In this document: one piece after another, positions 7,115 through 16,466 of the stretch
How the letters are laid out: each line of letters starts with the position of its first letter
Position numbering within the stretch: position 1 is the stretch's first letter
From: Akkermansia muciniphila
Lineage (GTDB): Bacteria; Verrucomicrobiota; Verrucomicrobiia; Verrucomicrobiales; Akkermansiaceae
DNA: 64,000 bases
Assembly (NCBI GenBank): GCA_947624785.1
Contig: CANQLV010000005.1
Coordinates: 124,001-188,000 of the forward strand
Reading direction: 5' to 3'
Notes under the pieces: generated by a model
Seen by the model: the letters and a program-made list of their open reading frames with translations, nothing else
Told to the model about the DNA's origin: nothing
The model's database searches: none
Program-made: the position numbers and the translations under genes

Positions 7115-9265
7115 ATGGATCAGGACCGCATATTATACCGGGGGGAAGCCTTTACACTGACCGGAAATTCCGTGCGCCAGGATGCCGCGCATTGGGCGGA
7201 GGTGCAGCCGGACGGCCAGGTGAGGACCATGAAGAACGGCCGTTATTCCGAATGGCGCATTCTGCCGGAGGCCGGGAACGCCCCGCATTACCGGGGAAGC
7301 TTTGAAGTGCTCAATAAGGCCTACAGCCTGGCGCTGAACGAGGCCGCCGCCCTGCTCAACGAAGAAGGGACGTTCCGGACGGGAGCCAACTGGCCCACCG
7401 TGTGGACCCGGGATATTTCCTACGCCACCCACCTGGGGCTGGGGTTGTGGAATGTCCATGCCTGCATGAAGAGCCTGAATGCCCGGGTGCGGAACGGGGA
7501 GGTGGAGCAGGATACCGGCACGGGCGGTTCCTGGCCCATTTCTTCCGACCGCGTGGTGTGGGGAATGGCCGCCTGGGAGGTTTACTGCCTGACGGGGGAC
7601 GCCGACTGGCTGGCCCGTTCCTGCCGCGTGCTGGAAAAGACGTGCATGCGGGATGAACGGGTGCTTGCGGCCACCGGCGGCCTGGTGAAAGGGGAGTCCT
7701 CCTTCCTGGACTGGCGGGAACAGAGTTACCCCGCCTGGATGACTTCCGCGGATATCGGGGATTCATGCAGCCTTTCCACCATGGTTCTGCATGCGGAGGC
7801 CCGCAAGGTTCTGTCACGGATGTTCCGGGAACTGGGGCTGGAGGAGAAGGCGCAGGAGTGGGGGGAAAAAAGCGCTTCCCTGTCCGCTGTCATTGAGCGG
7901 TTTTTCCGGATTCCTGAGCATGCCCTGTACGGGCAGTACCTGTATGGCCGGGGCTATCCCGTGCTGTCGGAGAAGGTGGATTCCCTGGGCAATCTGCTTT
8001 GCGTGCTTCTGGGGCAGGCTCACGGTTCCCATGCCGCCGGGATGGTAGCCGTCCTTCCCCATTGCGTGTACGGCATTCCCTGTTTCCATCCCCAGATGCC
8101 GGACGGCGTGCCGCCTTACCACAACCGTGCCATGTGGCCGTTCCTGGAGGGCTATTACGCGCAGGCCGCCGCCGCGGTGGAGAATGAGTCCGCCCTGGCC
8201 CTGGCGTTCGCCTGCATGGTGCGCGCCGCCCTCCTGTGTGGAACGAACAAGGAGAACGTGCTTCTGGAAACGGGCCTGGATGAAGGGCTGTTGCTCAGTT
8301 CGGACAGCCAGCTCTGGAGCATTGCCGGGATGCTGGGCAGTTTTTACAAGGGGTTGTTCGGCATCCGCCTTCTGCCGGATTCCATGGAGTTCCGCCCCTG
8401 TGTTCCGGAGTCTTTTGAGGGAGTTCATGAACTGGCCGGGCTGGAATACCGCGGCATGACGGTGGATGTGCGCTTGCGCGGCCACGGGCGCCGGATAGAG
8501 CGGTGCCTGGTCAACGGGCAGGAGGCTCCCCCCGTGCTTTCTCCGGACATGAAGGGCCGCGTGTTCGTGGAACTGGAGATGGTTGCCGCAGAAGAAGGGG
8601 CGGGGCAGGTGAATCTGGCCCACATGGGCGGCAGCCTGGAGGCTCCGGAGTGGAAGGCGGCCCGCCATGGAATCGCCTGGGAGGCCGTGGCCGGAGCGGA
8701 TTATTACCGTGTTTACCGGAACGGCATTCCCGTGTCCCAGACGGAGTATTGCCATTACATGCCTGCCCCCAGCCGGGGGGACGTGTCTTTCCAGGTGATG
8801 GCGGTCGCTCTGGATGGCAGGGAGTCTTATCTGAATGAACCCAATGACTATCCTTCCGCGGATGCCCGCATGGAGACGCGCCCCTGCGGGCTGAGCGGGG
8901 ATGAAGTCTGGTTTTCCCGCGTTACGGAGTCTCCGGACGCCCTGTGCTATAATGTCAACATAGACAAGCCCGGCGTGTACCGGGTGGACGCCTTTTTCGC
9001 GAACGGCACTTTTGACGTTTCAGACGGGAACACCTGCGCCCTGCGCAGCCTGTACCTGGACGGGCGGCGCGCGGGCACGCTGGCTTTTCCCCATACGTCA
9101 CGCTCCGGCAACTGGGAGCATTTCATTTATTCCACGGCGGTGGAGGTGGTGATGACGCCCGGTCCCTGCCGCGTGGAAGTGGTGTACGACTCTTTTTCCG
9201 AGAATATGAACCGTCTGGTGAATGATATGGTGATAAAACACCTCCGGTTTACCCGTATATCCTGA
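7115..9265 (+). CDS. Six-hairpin glycosidase-like protein with C-terminal beta domains
   Basis: The protein is about 716 residues from the ATG at 7115 (MDQDRILYRG). An in-frame TTG at 7022 lies in the T tract of the mdh terminator and is not credible. Residues about 60-430 resemble an (alpha/alpha)6 glycosidase of the GH63/GH78/MGH1-like clan: a WPTVWTRDISYATHLGLG segment, a DWREQSYPAWM segment, and aromatic helices. After it come small beta domains, including a fibronectin-III-like stretch (about 520-600) and a C-terminal part that resembles a CBM6/35-type sugar-binding domain. No signal peptide is seen, so it is probably cytoplasmic or exported another way. The substrate cannot be named. 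The next gene starts 9 bases later. Confidence 0.75.
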   Translation: MDQDRILYRGEAFTLTGNSVRQDAAHWAEVQPDGQVRTMKNGRYSEWRILPEAGNAPHYRGSFEVLNKAYSLALNEAAALLNEEGTFRTGANWPTVWTRDISYATHLGLGLWNVHACMKSLNARVRNGEVEQDTGTGGSWPISSDRVVWGMAAWEVYCLTGDADWLARSCRVLEKTCMRDERVLAATGGLVKGESSFLDWREQSYPAWMTSADIGDSCSLSTMVLHAEARKVLSRMFRELGLEEKAQEWGEKSASLSAVIERFFRIPEHALYGQYLYGRGYPVLSEKVDSLGNLLCVLLGQAHGSHAAGMVAVLPHCVYGIPCFHPQMPDGVPPYHNRAMWPFLEGYYAQAAAAVENESALALAFACMVRAALLCGTNKENVLLETGLDEGLLLSSDSQLWSIAGMLGSFYKGLFGIRLLPDSMEFRPCVPESFEGVHELAGLEYRGMTVDVRLRGHGRRIERCLVNGQEAPPVLSPDMKGRVFVELEMVAAEEGAGQVNLAHMGGSLEAPEWKAARHGIAWEAVAGADYYRVYRNGIPVSQTEYCHYMPAPSRGDVSFQVMAVALDGRESYLNEPNDYPSADARMETRPCGLSGDEVWFSRVTESPDALCYNVNIDKPGVYRVDAFFANGTFDVSDGNTCALRSLYLDGRRAGTLAFPHTSRSGNWEHFIYSTAVEVVMTPGPCRVEVVYDSFSENMNRLVNDMVIKHLRFTRIS

Positions 9266-9274
9266 CATCGGTGC

Positions 9275-11188
9275 ATGGATTTTATGTCGAAACGCTTTTT
9301 TGTCTTATTGCTGGCCCTGGGCGCCGGGGCGTGGAACGCCCCCGCCATGGGGAAGGATGCGGAATCAGCTTCCCGGGCTCCGGCTCCCGCGGCCCGGGAA
9401 GGGGCGGAGTTCACCCGCCTGCCCGTGAGCTGGACGGTGAATCCCGGGGATGCCGCCAACGCGCGCGCCGCATGGAAGGCCCTGAGCGCCTATCACCAGG
9501 GGAAGCCCAAGTCTTCCAGAAAGCTGCACGTGGTTTACGTAACGTTCAAGGACAGGCCGGCCCTTGAAGGATACCGGGAACGGTATGACCATATCCTGAA
9601 GAACATCCAGGCCTATTATGCGGACCAGATGCAGGCCAACGGGTTCCCGCCGCTTACGTTCCAATTGGACCTGGACGAACGGGGGAAGCTGGTCATTTAC
9701 GATGCCTATGTGGACAGGCCCATGAGCGAGATGAACGTGCAGAGCTCCGGCCCCGTCTCCCGGGAGGCCGCCAAAAAGGTGCTGGCGTCCAAGGGGATTG
9801 ACATTGAAAAGGAACACGTGCTGATCGTGTGCCAGCTGCCGGACGGCGTGGGGCCTTATTACGGCGGCGGCTTCAGCCACCAGGGAACGGGCTGGACCTG
9901 CGACCAGGAGGGGCTGGATCCCGCCAGCTTCCTGGATACGGAGATGATGCAGGGTGGCCGCTTCAAGGTGACCAAGGGGAAGAACGCCACCATTTACATA
10001 GGCGGCACGGCTCATGAACTGGGGCATTCCTTCGGCCTTCCGCACACGGGCAACGGATGGGACTACCCCAACGCGGGGGATTCCCTGATGGGCCACGGCA
10101 ATTCCTCGTACGGCAATGAACTGCGCAACGAGGGGAAGGGGGCTTTCCTGGCGCCTACGGACGCCCTGAAACTGGCCAGCGTTCCCCTGTTCAACGGCGT
10201 GGAGACGGAGCTTCCCGCGGATGCCTCCTACGGGCGCATGATCGGGAAGTACGTTCCGGGCTCCTTTGAGCGGCTGGAGGCCATTCCCGTCAAGGACGGC
10301 CTGCGGCTGAAAGGCCGGGTGCGCCTGACGCGGCCCGCTTATGGAATCGTAGTCCACCTGGACCCTCCCGGCGGTTCGGATTATGATTCCAATGCCGTGG
10401 GAGCTTCCCTGAATGGAAAGGGAGAGTTTGACCTCACCATCTGCCGGCCCGGCTACAAGGGCGGCTTTATAGAGATGCGGGTGGCCGTGCTGAATTGCGA
10501 CAGCACCCGCAGCATGATTACGCTGCCCGTGTGGATGGACGCCCAGGGGGCCAAGACTCCTTCCCTGGCCCAGACCGTTTACTTCGGCGACGTTCAGAAC
10601 CTGTGGATACGCGGCCGCGCGGAGGAAGCCCGGAAGGCCCTCGCGGAGGTGGAGCGCAAGCATGGTTCCCGTCCGGAGGTGAAGGAATGGCTCCCCATCT
10701 GGAAGCGCGCCCTGGAGCGCCAGGACCCCTCCCTGGAGGCTACCCCTGCACAGATTCCTGCGGAAACCGCCAGCGTCAGCCTGAATGACTGCAAGCCCTC
10801 CGTGGCTCAAGTGGGGTGGGCCGTTCCGTTGTGGGACGTCCTCTTTCCGTCTGACCTGGGGCCCGTGCCTTTCTTCAGGACGATCGGGAAGCCGGAACGC
10901 TTCATCCTGGCGCATGCCCCTGCCGTCTTTTCCTATGACCTGGACGGACGCTGGAAAGAGTTCCGCGCGGATGTGGGGCTTCCCTTCGGTTCCCGCGGCA
11001 GCGTCAAATTCGGCGTGTACCTGGACGGCAAAAAGCTTGTGGAAACCCCCGTGCTCAAGGACGGCTCCTCCGTTCCGGTGAAGGCGGCGGTGGAGGGCGG
11101 CAGGAAGCTGGAAATCCGCGTGGACGACGCCGGGGACGGCAATGCCGCCGATTGGGGCATTATTGCCAACGGCATTCTGACCCGGTAA
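9275..11188 (+). CDS. Secreted metzincin-type zinc metallopeptidase with NPCBM-like domain
   Basis: This is a 637-residue secreted protein with a signal peptide (basic start SKRFF, hydrophobic core, cleavage near residue 25; the ATG at 9284 is an equally good start). The zinc site is HELGHSFGLPH at residues 247-257, the extended HExxHxxxxxH motif of metzincins, followed by a Met-turn-like DSLMGHG at about 269-275. The C-terminal 130 residues match the pattern of the NPCBM sugar-binding domain (W-K-E-F, GSVKFGVYLDGKKL, RVDDAGDGNAADWG). A peptidase carrying a glycan-binding module suits attack on glycoproteins such as mucin, but that substrate is inference. Confidence 0.85.
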   Translation: MDFMSKRFFVLLLALGAGAWNAPAMGKDAESASRAPAPAAREGAEFTRLPVSWTVNPGDAANARAAWKALSAYHQGKPKSSRKLHVVYVTFKDRPALEGYRERYDHILKNIQAYYADQMQANGFPPLTFQLDLDERGKLVIYDAYVDRPMSEMNVQSSGPVSREAAKKVLASKGIDIEKEHVLIVCQLPDGVGPYYGGGFSHQGTGWTCDQEGLDPASFLDTEMMQGGRFKVTKGKNATIYIGGTAHELGHSFGLPHTGNGWDYPNAGDSLMGHGNSSYGNELRNEGKGAFLAPTDALKLASVPLFNGVETELPADASYGRMIGKYVPGSFERLEAIPVKDGLRLKGRVRLTRPAYGIVVHLDPPGGSDYDSNAVGASLNGKGEFDLTICRPGYKGGFIEMRVAVLNCDSTRSMITLPVWMDAQGAKTPSLAQTVYFGDVQNLWIRGRAEEARKALAEVERKHGSRPEVKEWLPIWKRALERQDPSLEATPAQIPAETASVSLNDCKPSVAQVGWAVPLWDVLFPSDLGPVPFFRTIGKPERFILAHAPAVFSYDLDGRWKEFRADVGLPFGSRGSVKFGVYLDGKKLVETPVLKDGSSVPVKAAVEGGRKLEIRVDDAGDGNAADWGIIANGILTR

Positions 11189-11265
11189 ATTTCCGCTCCA
11201 CTGGCGGAGAAATGTGACATTAGGCTTGTCTTTTGTCCTTTCTCATAGTGTTCTGTGGACTAGCC

Positions 11266-13656
11266 ATGATTGGGATGAATGCAAAGCTATGGGGTGCCGC
11301 GGCGCTGATTGCCGGCGCTCCCCTGTTTGCAGAGACGCCCGCGGAACAGCCGCCGTCCTCCCCGTCCTCCGGTTCCGGGCAGGAAGATCCCCAGGGGGAA
11401 ATGGCGGGGAACCTGCTTTCCGGCGCGCTCATGCCGCAGATTCCCTCCAATATCTTCATCACCAATGACGGGCCCATCAGGGTGGAGAAAGCCAGGAAGA
11501 TCATTTTTGAAGGCCCGCGCGTTCACATGGTCACGGATACCGGGGTGGAGGTGTTTGCGGATTACGCCCAGGCGGACATGGACCGGAGCAGGGTTTTTCT
11601 GAAAGGGAACCTGTCTATTTACCAGAGCGACAGCAAGACGCGCACCAACAGCCTGATACGCGCCAGCAGCGCGGAGTTCGACTGGGAGAACGAGGTGCTC
11701 CTCACGGACGCCATCCGGGCGAAGATGGAAGGGCTGATTCTGCGCAGCGGGAAGTTTGAATCCCGGAAGGATGCCGCCGGCAAGACCTATCTGGAAGCCC
11801 GTAACGCCTCCGTTACGGCGGAGGACGTCAGCGAACCCCTCACCTGGATTTCAGCGGACAGGATACGCGTGTATCCGGAAGACAGGTTCTCCTTCAAGAA
11901 CCTGACCCTGTATTACGGGGGCGTTCCCTTCTTTTACTTTCCCTATCTCAGCCATTCCCTGAATCCGGAAGTGGGCTATCTTCCCCTTCCCGGCATGCGG
12001 TCCATCTGGGGGCCTTACCTCCTGAATGAATACGGGTTCCTGCTGGGGGAAAAATGGTCGGACAACGGCATGCCTTCCGCCGACTATCTGGGCACCCTCC
12101 ATGTGGATTACCGCACCAGGCGCGGCTTCGCCTACGGGCTGGACATCCGTGACGTGCTGCTGGAAAAGGACTGTCCGGACATGACGGGCCTGTCCTTTTA
12201 CAAGACCCATGACAAGGGGGTGAAGATCAACGCCGGGGATGATGAATACCGCGAGCACCTGGACCCGGACCGGTGGCGGCTGGCGCTCCAGCAGATGTGG
12301 TCCCACCGGGTAAACGCCCGCACGGACTGGCGGCTGAAGGCCAACGTCAACATGCTGAGCGACGAATACATGCTCCGCGACTTTTATCCGGAAATCTATC
12401 AGCGCAATTCTTCTCCGGATAATACGGTGCTTCTCTCCCGCACGGACGACACGAATGATTTTTCACTGCTGCAGCGTTTTGTTCCCAACAACTTCTACAT
12501 GGCGGACCAGCGGACGGAGTTCAGCTATGAACGCATCAAGTCCCCCATTTTCCGTTCCCCCGTCATGTATGAAAGCCGCACCAGCTTCGCCTTCCTGAAG
12601 CAGTACGTCCCCCCCTTCATGCGGACGGAAATCCGGGATATGCTGGACGAGATGGAGCCCGGAACCACTTCCTATGATTACTGGGCCCGCATGCTGATGA
12701 CGGACAGCTACAGCCGGTTCCATTCCTTCCATGAAATTTCCGCCTCCAAGAAAATCATGGGGTTCCTGAACCTGACGCCCAAACTGGGCGGGGGCTACAC
12801 CGGGTATTACGGCGTGGAGGACTACAAGCCGCTCAACCAGGGGATTTTTTATGCCGGAACGGATGCGGACTTCAAATTTTCCCGCCGTTATTCCTCCGTG
12901 TACAGTGATTCCCTGGGCCTGAACGGCATGAACCACATCGTGCAGCCCCATTTTACGCTGGCGTACGTGAAGACCAACCGCCTGAGCGAGCTTTATCCCC
13001 AGATTGACGGAGACACCCCCACTACCAATCCGCCGTCCCTGAGCCTGGGCAGGTACACGGAGATTGACTCCCTCCCCACGGGGCTGGTATTCCGGTACGG
13101 CCTGCGCAACATGCTGATGACCAGCCGGGACGCCAATTCCCACCGCTGGTTTTCCTGGGATGTGTTCATGGATGCGTACCTGTATGACCCGATCAACCAG
13201 CGGGACTTCTCCAACCTCTTCTCCTTCATGCGCTGGAATCCCGTTCCGTGGATGGAATACCGGTCGGAAATGCAGGCCCCCATCCTGGGGAAGGACAAGA
13301 TTTCCGGCTGCCATGAGTACAACAACTCCCTGCGCTTCATGCCGTGGCGTTCCACGGAATTCGTGGTGGGGCACCGTTACCTGAACCAGCACTCCCTGCT
13401 GGAGGACAGCAGCCAGCTTGACCTGCGCGTGTTGCAGCGTTTTTCGGAAGCCTGGGCATTCAGCGGCAAGTGGCGCTTCTCCCTGCTGGACGGAAAGCTG
13501 GACATTCAGGAATACAACGTGTACCACAACATGGGTTCCTGGTATTTGGGCGTGGGAGCGTTCGTGCGCAAGAACGGGAATAAAAACGAATTCGGCCTGG
13601 GCATCAGCTTCACCATTCAGCAGACCGGGGACTACATGCCGGTCAAGTTCCTCTAA
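11266..13656 (+). CDS. lptD: LPS-assembly outer-membrane protein, LptD/OstA-like
   Basis: The protein is about 796 residues and is expected to place lipopolysaccharide into the outer leaflet of the outer membrane. It has a signal peptide (MNAKLWGAAALIAGAPLFA), a Pro/Ser-rich linker, an OstA/LptA-like beta-jellyroll domain at about residues 55-220 (the GVEVFADYAQADMD and ARNASVTAED repeats), the characteristic YYGGVPFFYFPYLSH segment that opens the barrel, and a long C-terminal barrel. ATGs at 11266 and 11275 both precede the signal sequence; the GTG/ATG choices upstream are less likely. No LptE partner is visible nearby. It confirms a Gram-negative envelope. Confidence 0.85.
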   Translation: MIGMNAKLWGAAALIAGAPLFAETPAEQPPSSPSSGSGQEDPQGEMAGNLLSGALMPQIPSNIFITNDGPIRVEKARKIIFEGPRVHMVTDTGVEVFADYAQADMDRSRVFLKGNLSIYQSDSKTRTNSLIRASSAEFDWENEVLLTDAIRAKMEGLILRSGKFESRKDAAGKTYLEARNASVTAEDVSEPLTWISADRIRVYPEDRFSFKNLTLYYGGVPFFYFPYLSHSLNPEVGYLPLPGMRSIWGPYLLNEYGFLLGEKWSDNGMPSADYLGTLHVDYRTRRGFAYGLDIRDVLLEKDCPDMTGLSFYKTHDKGVKINAGDDEYREHLDPDRWRLALQQMWSHRVNARTDWRLKANVNMLSDEYMLRDFYPEIYQRNSSPDNTVLLSRTDDTNDFSLLQRFVPNNFYMADQRTEFSYERIKSPIFRSPVMYESRTSFAFLKQYVPPFMRTEIRDMLDEMEPGTTSYDYWARMLMTDSYSRFHSFHEISASKKIMGFLNLTPKLGGGYTGYYGVEDYKPLNQGIFYAGTDADFKFSRRYSSVYSDSLGLNGMNHIVQPHFTLAYVKTNRLSELYPQIDGDTPTTNPPSLSLGRYTEIDSLPTGLVFRYGLRNMLMTSRDANSHRWFSWDVFMDAYLYDPINQRDFSNLFSFMRWNPVPWMEYRSEMQAPILGKDKISGCHEYNNSLRFMPWRSTEFVVGHRYLNQHSLLEDSSQLDLRVLQRFSEAWAFSGKWRFSLLDGKLDIQEYNVYHNMGSWYLGVGAFVRKNGNKNEFGLGISFTIQQTGDYMPVKFL

Positions 13657-14190
13657 TGTCCGGGGAAGGGCGCGGTTCTCTTGTAATGGGTGCGCCGGAA
13701 GCGTTTCTCCTTGTTACGGCATCCGTGTTTTTAGGGATGGAAGCTGCCCGGGCTGTGTGACGTTTTTCCGGGGAGGGGGGGCTTTTTCTCCGGGTTTGCG
13801 TGATTTTACAGGGGCCGGGAAACCGGGATTCCCTGGTTGGAGCGGAATGCGAGACAGGCCGCCCTCAAGGTGAGTGAAGCTGGAAGATGAATGAATCAGC
13901 TTTTGTTCATGGATCCCCCCCGGACACGGTCCAAGGCCGCATTTTTACAATTCGTCCGTCCACGTTCATCTTCTTTTCAGGGAGGGCTGGGGCTTCCGGC
14001 GTACCGGGTAGGAAAAGTTTTTCCGCAAGAACCCGCTGCCGCGCTTGTGCCGGAACCTTGGCTTGCATTCCGGGGAGGAAACGGGGAAGATGCCATGACA
14101 TGGGGCAAACCGCGGCGCATGCCATGGCGGCAACGCCGCCCGGCGCGCCGGCTACGCGGAAAGCTCCCGCATCAATCATTTTATACGAAT
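13657..14190. other. Intergenic region with no recognised gene
   Basis: 534 bases separate lptD from the nitroreductase. Frames run through it in phase with the nitroreductase (from 13891), but the translated residues are low-complexity Arg/Pro/Ala and unlike any N-terminal domain. I see no RNA gene, strong terminator or convincing promoter here. Confidence 0.4.
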
Positions 14191-14832
14191 ATGAACGCTC
14201 AGGAATTGATCAAGACGCTGGAATGGCGCTATGCCACCAAGATATTCAACCCGGACCGCCAAATTCCGGCGGAGGACTGGGAGGCCCTTCTGGAATCCCT
14301 GCATTTGAGCCCCTCCTCCCTCGGGCTCCAGATGTGGAAAATCCTCGATGTGCAGGATCCGTCCGTGCGCGCCCGGCTCCGGGAGGTCTCCTGGGGCCAG
14401 CCCCAGGTTACGGACGCCTCCCATCTGGTGGTCTTCTGCGCCCGCAGGGACTTCAAGCCGGAGGACGTGCAGCGCTATCTGGAACGCATCGTGGAAGTGC
14501 GCGGCGTCACCATGGAATCCCTGGACCAGTACCGCGCGCGCATTTTTGAACTGGTGGATTCCAAATCCCCGGAAGTGCTGAAGGCATGGCTGGAACGCCA
14601 GGTGTACATCGCCCTGGGGTTCATGATGAGCTGCGCCGCTGACCTCCGGGTGGATACCTGCGCCCTGGAAGGAATGGACCCTGCGGCCTATGACCGCATT
14701 CTGAACCTGGAAGGTTCTCCGTACTATGCGCTCTGCGCCCTGGCCCTGGGCTACCGTGATGAAGAAGCGGACAAATACGCCCGTCTGGCGAAAGTCCGCT
14801 TTGACCGGGATGACGTCATTCCGGTCGTCTGA
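14191..14832 (+). CDS. Nitroreductase-family NAD(P)H-dependent FMN oxidoreductase
   Basis: This is a 213-residue flavoenzyme of the nitroreductase fold. The opening MNAQELIKTLEWRYATKIFN is the usual N terminus with the FMN-phosphate-binding Arg-Tyr-Ala-x-K pattern, followed by LHLSPSSLGLQMWKIL, the family's (A/S)PSS-x-x-QPW-like segment. Members reduce nitro groups, quinones or dihydropteridines; the physiological substrate is not predictable. The start at 14191 fits the family; the frame extends 100 codons upstream but that part has no protein-like features. It converges on the pseudouridine synthase gene at 14844. Confidence 0.88.
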   Translation: MNAQELIKTLEWRYATKIFNPDRQIPAEDWEALLESLHLSPSSLGLQMWKILDVQDPSVRARLREVSWGQPQVTDASHLVVFCARRDFKPEDVQRYLERIVEVRGVTMESLDQYRARIFELVDSKSPEVLKAWLERQVYIALGFMMSCAADLRVDTCALEGMDPAAYDRILNLEGSPYYALCALALGYRDEEADKYARLAKVRFDRDDVIPVV

Positions 14833-14843
14833 CGGAGTTTTCT

Positions 14844-15620
14844 TTAATCCCCCGCTTCAAGCAGTTGCCGCATGTCTTCCGGCAGCGGGGCTTCCGCGGT
14901 GAAAACTTCTTCATCAAACGGGAACTCCAGCCGGCAGGCATGCAGCGCATGGCGCGGCAGGATCAGCCGTTCTTCCAGCCTCCGGCTCCAGCCGTGCTGG
15001 ATGTATTCCAGATAGCAGGCTTCGGAGGGGCCGTAAATCTTGTCTCCCAGAATAGGGTGGCCCAGATGCGCCAGATGCACGCGTATCTGGTGCATGCGGC
15101 CCGTCTCCGGAATGCACCGGACCAGGGCTAGCGGGCCGCGGGGCGTGTTCCACGTCCGTTCCGCCCGGAAAACGGTGGCGCATGCCTTCCCGGCGGGGTG
15201 AACGGCCTGCTTGACCCAGACGGGGCTTTCCGCGACGTCCCCCTGCCTCAGGATGGGGGCGGCGCAGGTTGTTTCCGTCCATTCCGGCCGGCCTTGCACG
15301 ATTGCCAGGTATTCCTTGTGCATCCGGCGCCGCTGCATGGCCCTCCCCAGCTCGCGCGCCGCCGCCTTGTTCTTGGCGATCAGCGTCAGGCCGCTGGTTT
15401 CCCGGTCCAGCCTGTTGACCAGGGAAAGGGCGGCTCCGTTGGCTATTTCATAGCTCAGCAGGGCTTCCACGCCCTCCAGCAGGTTGGGTTCCTTCTTTCC
15501 GTTGGACGGGTGGACGATGAGAGGCGCGCCCTTGTCCACCACAATCCAGTCCCCGGACTCCGCCGCCACCTCAAAGTGCGGAAAGCAGGCAATAGGAGCG
15601 TCGGAAATGGGAATCCACAT
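14844..15620 (-). CDS. RluA-family pseudouridine synthase
   Basis: This enzyme of about 258 residues isomerises uridine to pseudouridine in rRNA or tRNA. The catalytic motif NRLDRETSGL carries the active-site Asp, and the later motifs (KEYLAIVQG, TGRMHQIRVHLAHLGHPILGD) are those of the RluA group. No separate S4 domain is present. Two starts are possible: ATG at 15620 (MWIPISD), chosen because it leaves a 16-base gap to the upstream gene, or 15647, which would overlap it by 11 bases. It is the second gene of a two-gene unit with an RsuA-type synthase. Confidence 0.9.
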   Translation of the reverse strand: MWIPISDAPIACFPHFEVAAESGDWIVVDKGAPLIVHPSNGKKEPNLLEGVEALLSYEIANGAALSLVNRLDRETSGLTLIAKNKAAARELGRAMQRRRMHKEYLAIVQGRPEWTETTCAAPILRQGDVAESPVWVKQAVHPAGKACATVFRAERTWNTPRGPLALVRCIPETGRMHQIRVHLAHLGHPILGDKIYGPSEACYLEYIQHGWSRRLEERLILPRHALHACRLEFPFDEEVFTAEAPLPEDMRQLLEAGD

Positions 15621-15636
15621 GGCGAACAGGGGGGAA

Positions 15637-16329
15637 TTACAGCGCATCCGGCCGGATGGGCGTCCATTCCCCCGGCTCCAGGTTCAGGCTGTCCAGACGC
15701 AGGGAGCCGATGGAAATGCGGCACAGGGAGGCCACGGGGGCGCCCACGGCGGCCAGCATGCGGCGCACCTGGTGGTACTTTCCCTCCGTCAGCGTCAGCC
15801 GGGCGCGGCGCGGTTCCAGGATTTCCAGCACGGCGGGGGAGCAGGGGCGGTCCTCCCCGTTCAGCGTGAAGGTTCCGGAGGCGAACAGTTCCACGGCCTC
15901 CGCCGGAATGTCCTCTTCTGTGACGGCTTCGTAAACCTTGTTGACGTGATGCCTGGGGGACGTCATGCGGTGGATGAATTTCCCGTCGTCCGTGAGGAGA
16001 AGCAGGCCGGATGTTTCCTTGTCCAGCCGCCCTACGGAAGAAACAGCGGGGTTCCTGTGCCGCCACTGGAAGGGCAGCAGGTCGTAAATCACGTCCCCCT
16101 CCCCGTCGTCATGGCTGCACGTATATCCCGCGGGCTTGTAAAGAGCGGCGTACAGTCCGTCCGGGAACTCCACCGGCTCTCCGTCCAGCAGGATGCCTTC
16201 CGCCTGCACCTTGTCCGTGGGGGCGGAGCAGGGTTCTCCCTTGAACGTGATGGAGTGGCGTTTGATCCAGCCCGGCGCTTCCCGCCTGGAACAGTACCCG
16301 TAGCGGGATAAAAGAGCATCCAGTCTCAT
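15637..16329 (-). CDS. RsuA-family pseudouridine synthase
   Basis: A 230-residue enzyme with an S4-type RNA-binding domain at residues 1-55 (MRLDALLSRYGYCSRREAPGW) and the catalytic motif GRLDKETSGLLLLTDDG, whose Asp attacks the target uridine. The GKYHQVRRMLAAVG segment is also family-typical. It probably modifies 16S or 23S rRNA; the exact position cannot be assigned. The gene lies directly upstream of the RluA-type synthase, so two RNA-modifying enzymes are made together. Confidence 0.93.
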   Translation of the reverse strand: MRLDALLSRYGYCSRREAPGWIKRHSITFKGEPCSAPTDKVQAEGILLDGEPVEFPDGLYAALYKPAGYTCSHDDGEGDVIYDLLPFQWRHRNPAVSSVGRLDKETSGLLLLTDDGKFIHRMTSPRHHVNKVYEAVTEEDIPAEAVELFASGTFTLNGEDRPCSPAVLEILEPRRARLTLTEGKYHQVRRMLAAVGAPVASLCRISIGSLRLDSLNLEPGEWTPIRPDAL

Positions 16330-16466
16330 ACGGCGTATTTTTTCCTAACGGGAACAAAAAACAAGGTTGAAGTATGCCTCCCCGGCTGATAGCATTAAAC
16401 TATTACATGCGGGGCCTCCCTGTTTGGAGCGCTGCCGTTGTTCACCATTTACGCTTATATAGTTCC

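Noticed and set aside
9365-10915. 516-codon minus-strand frame opposite the metzincin gene
   Set aside because: It is an antisense shadow in high-GC DNA with no domain or start context.
13887-14549. Frames upstream of and overlapping the nitroreductase start
   Set aside because: They are rich in Arg, Gly and Pro and show no family; the nitroreductase begins at 14191.
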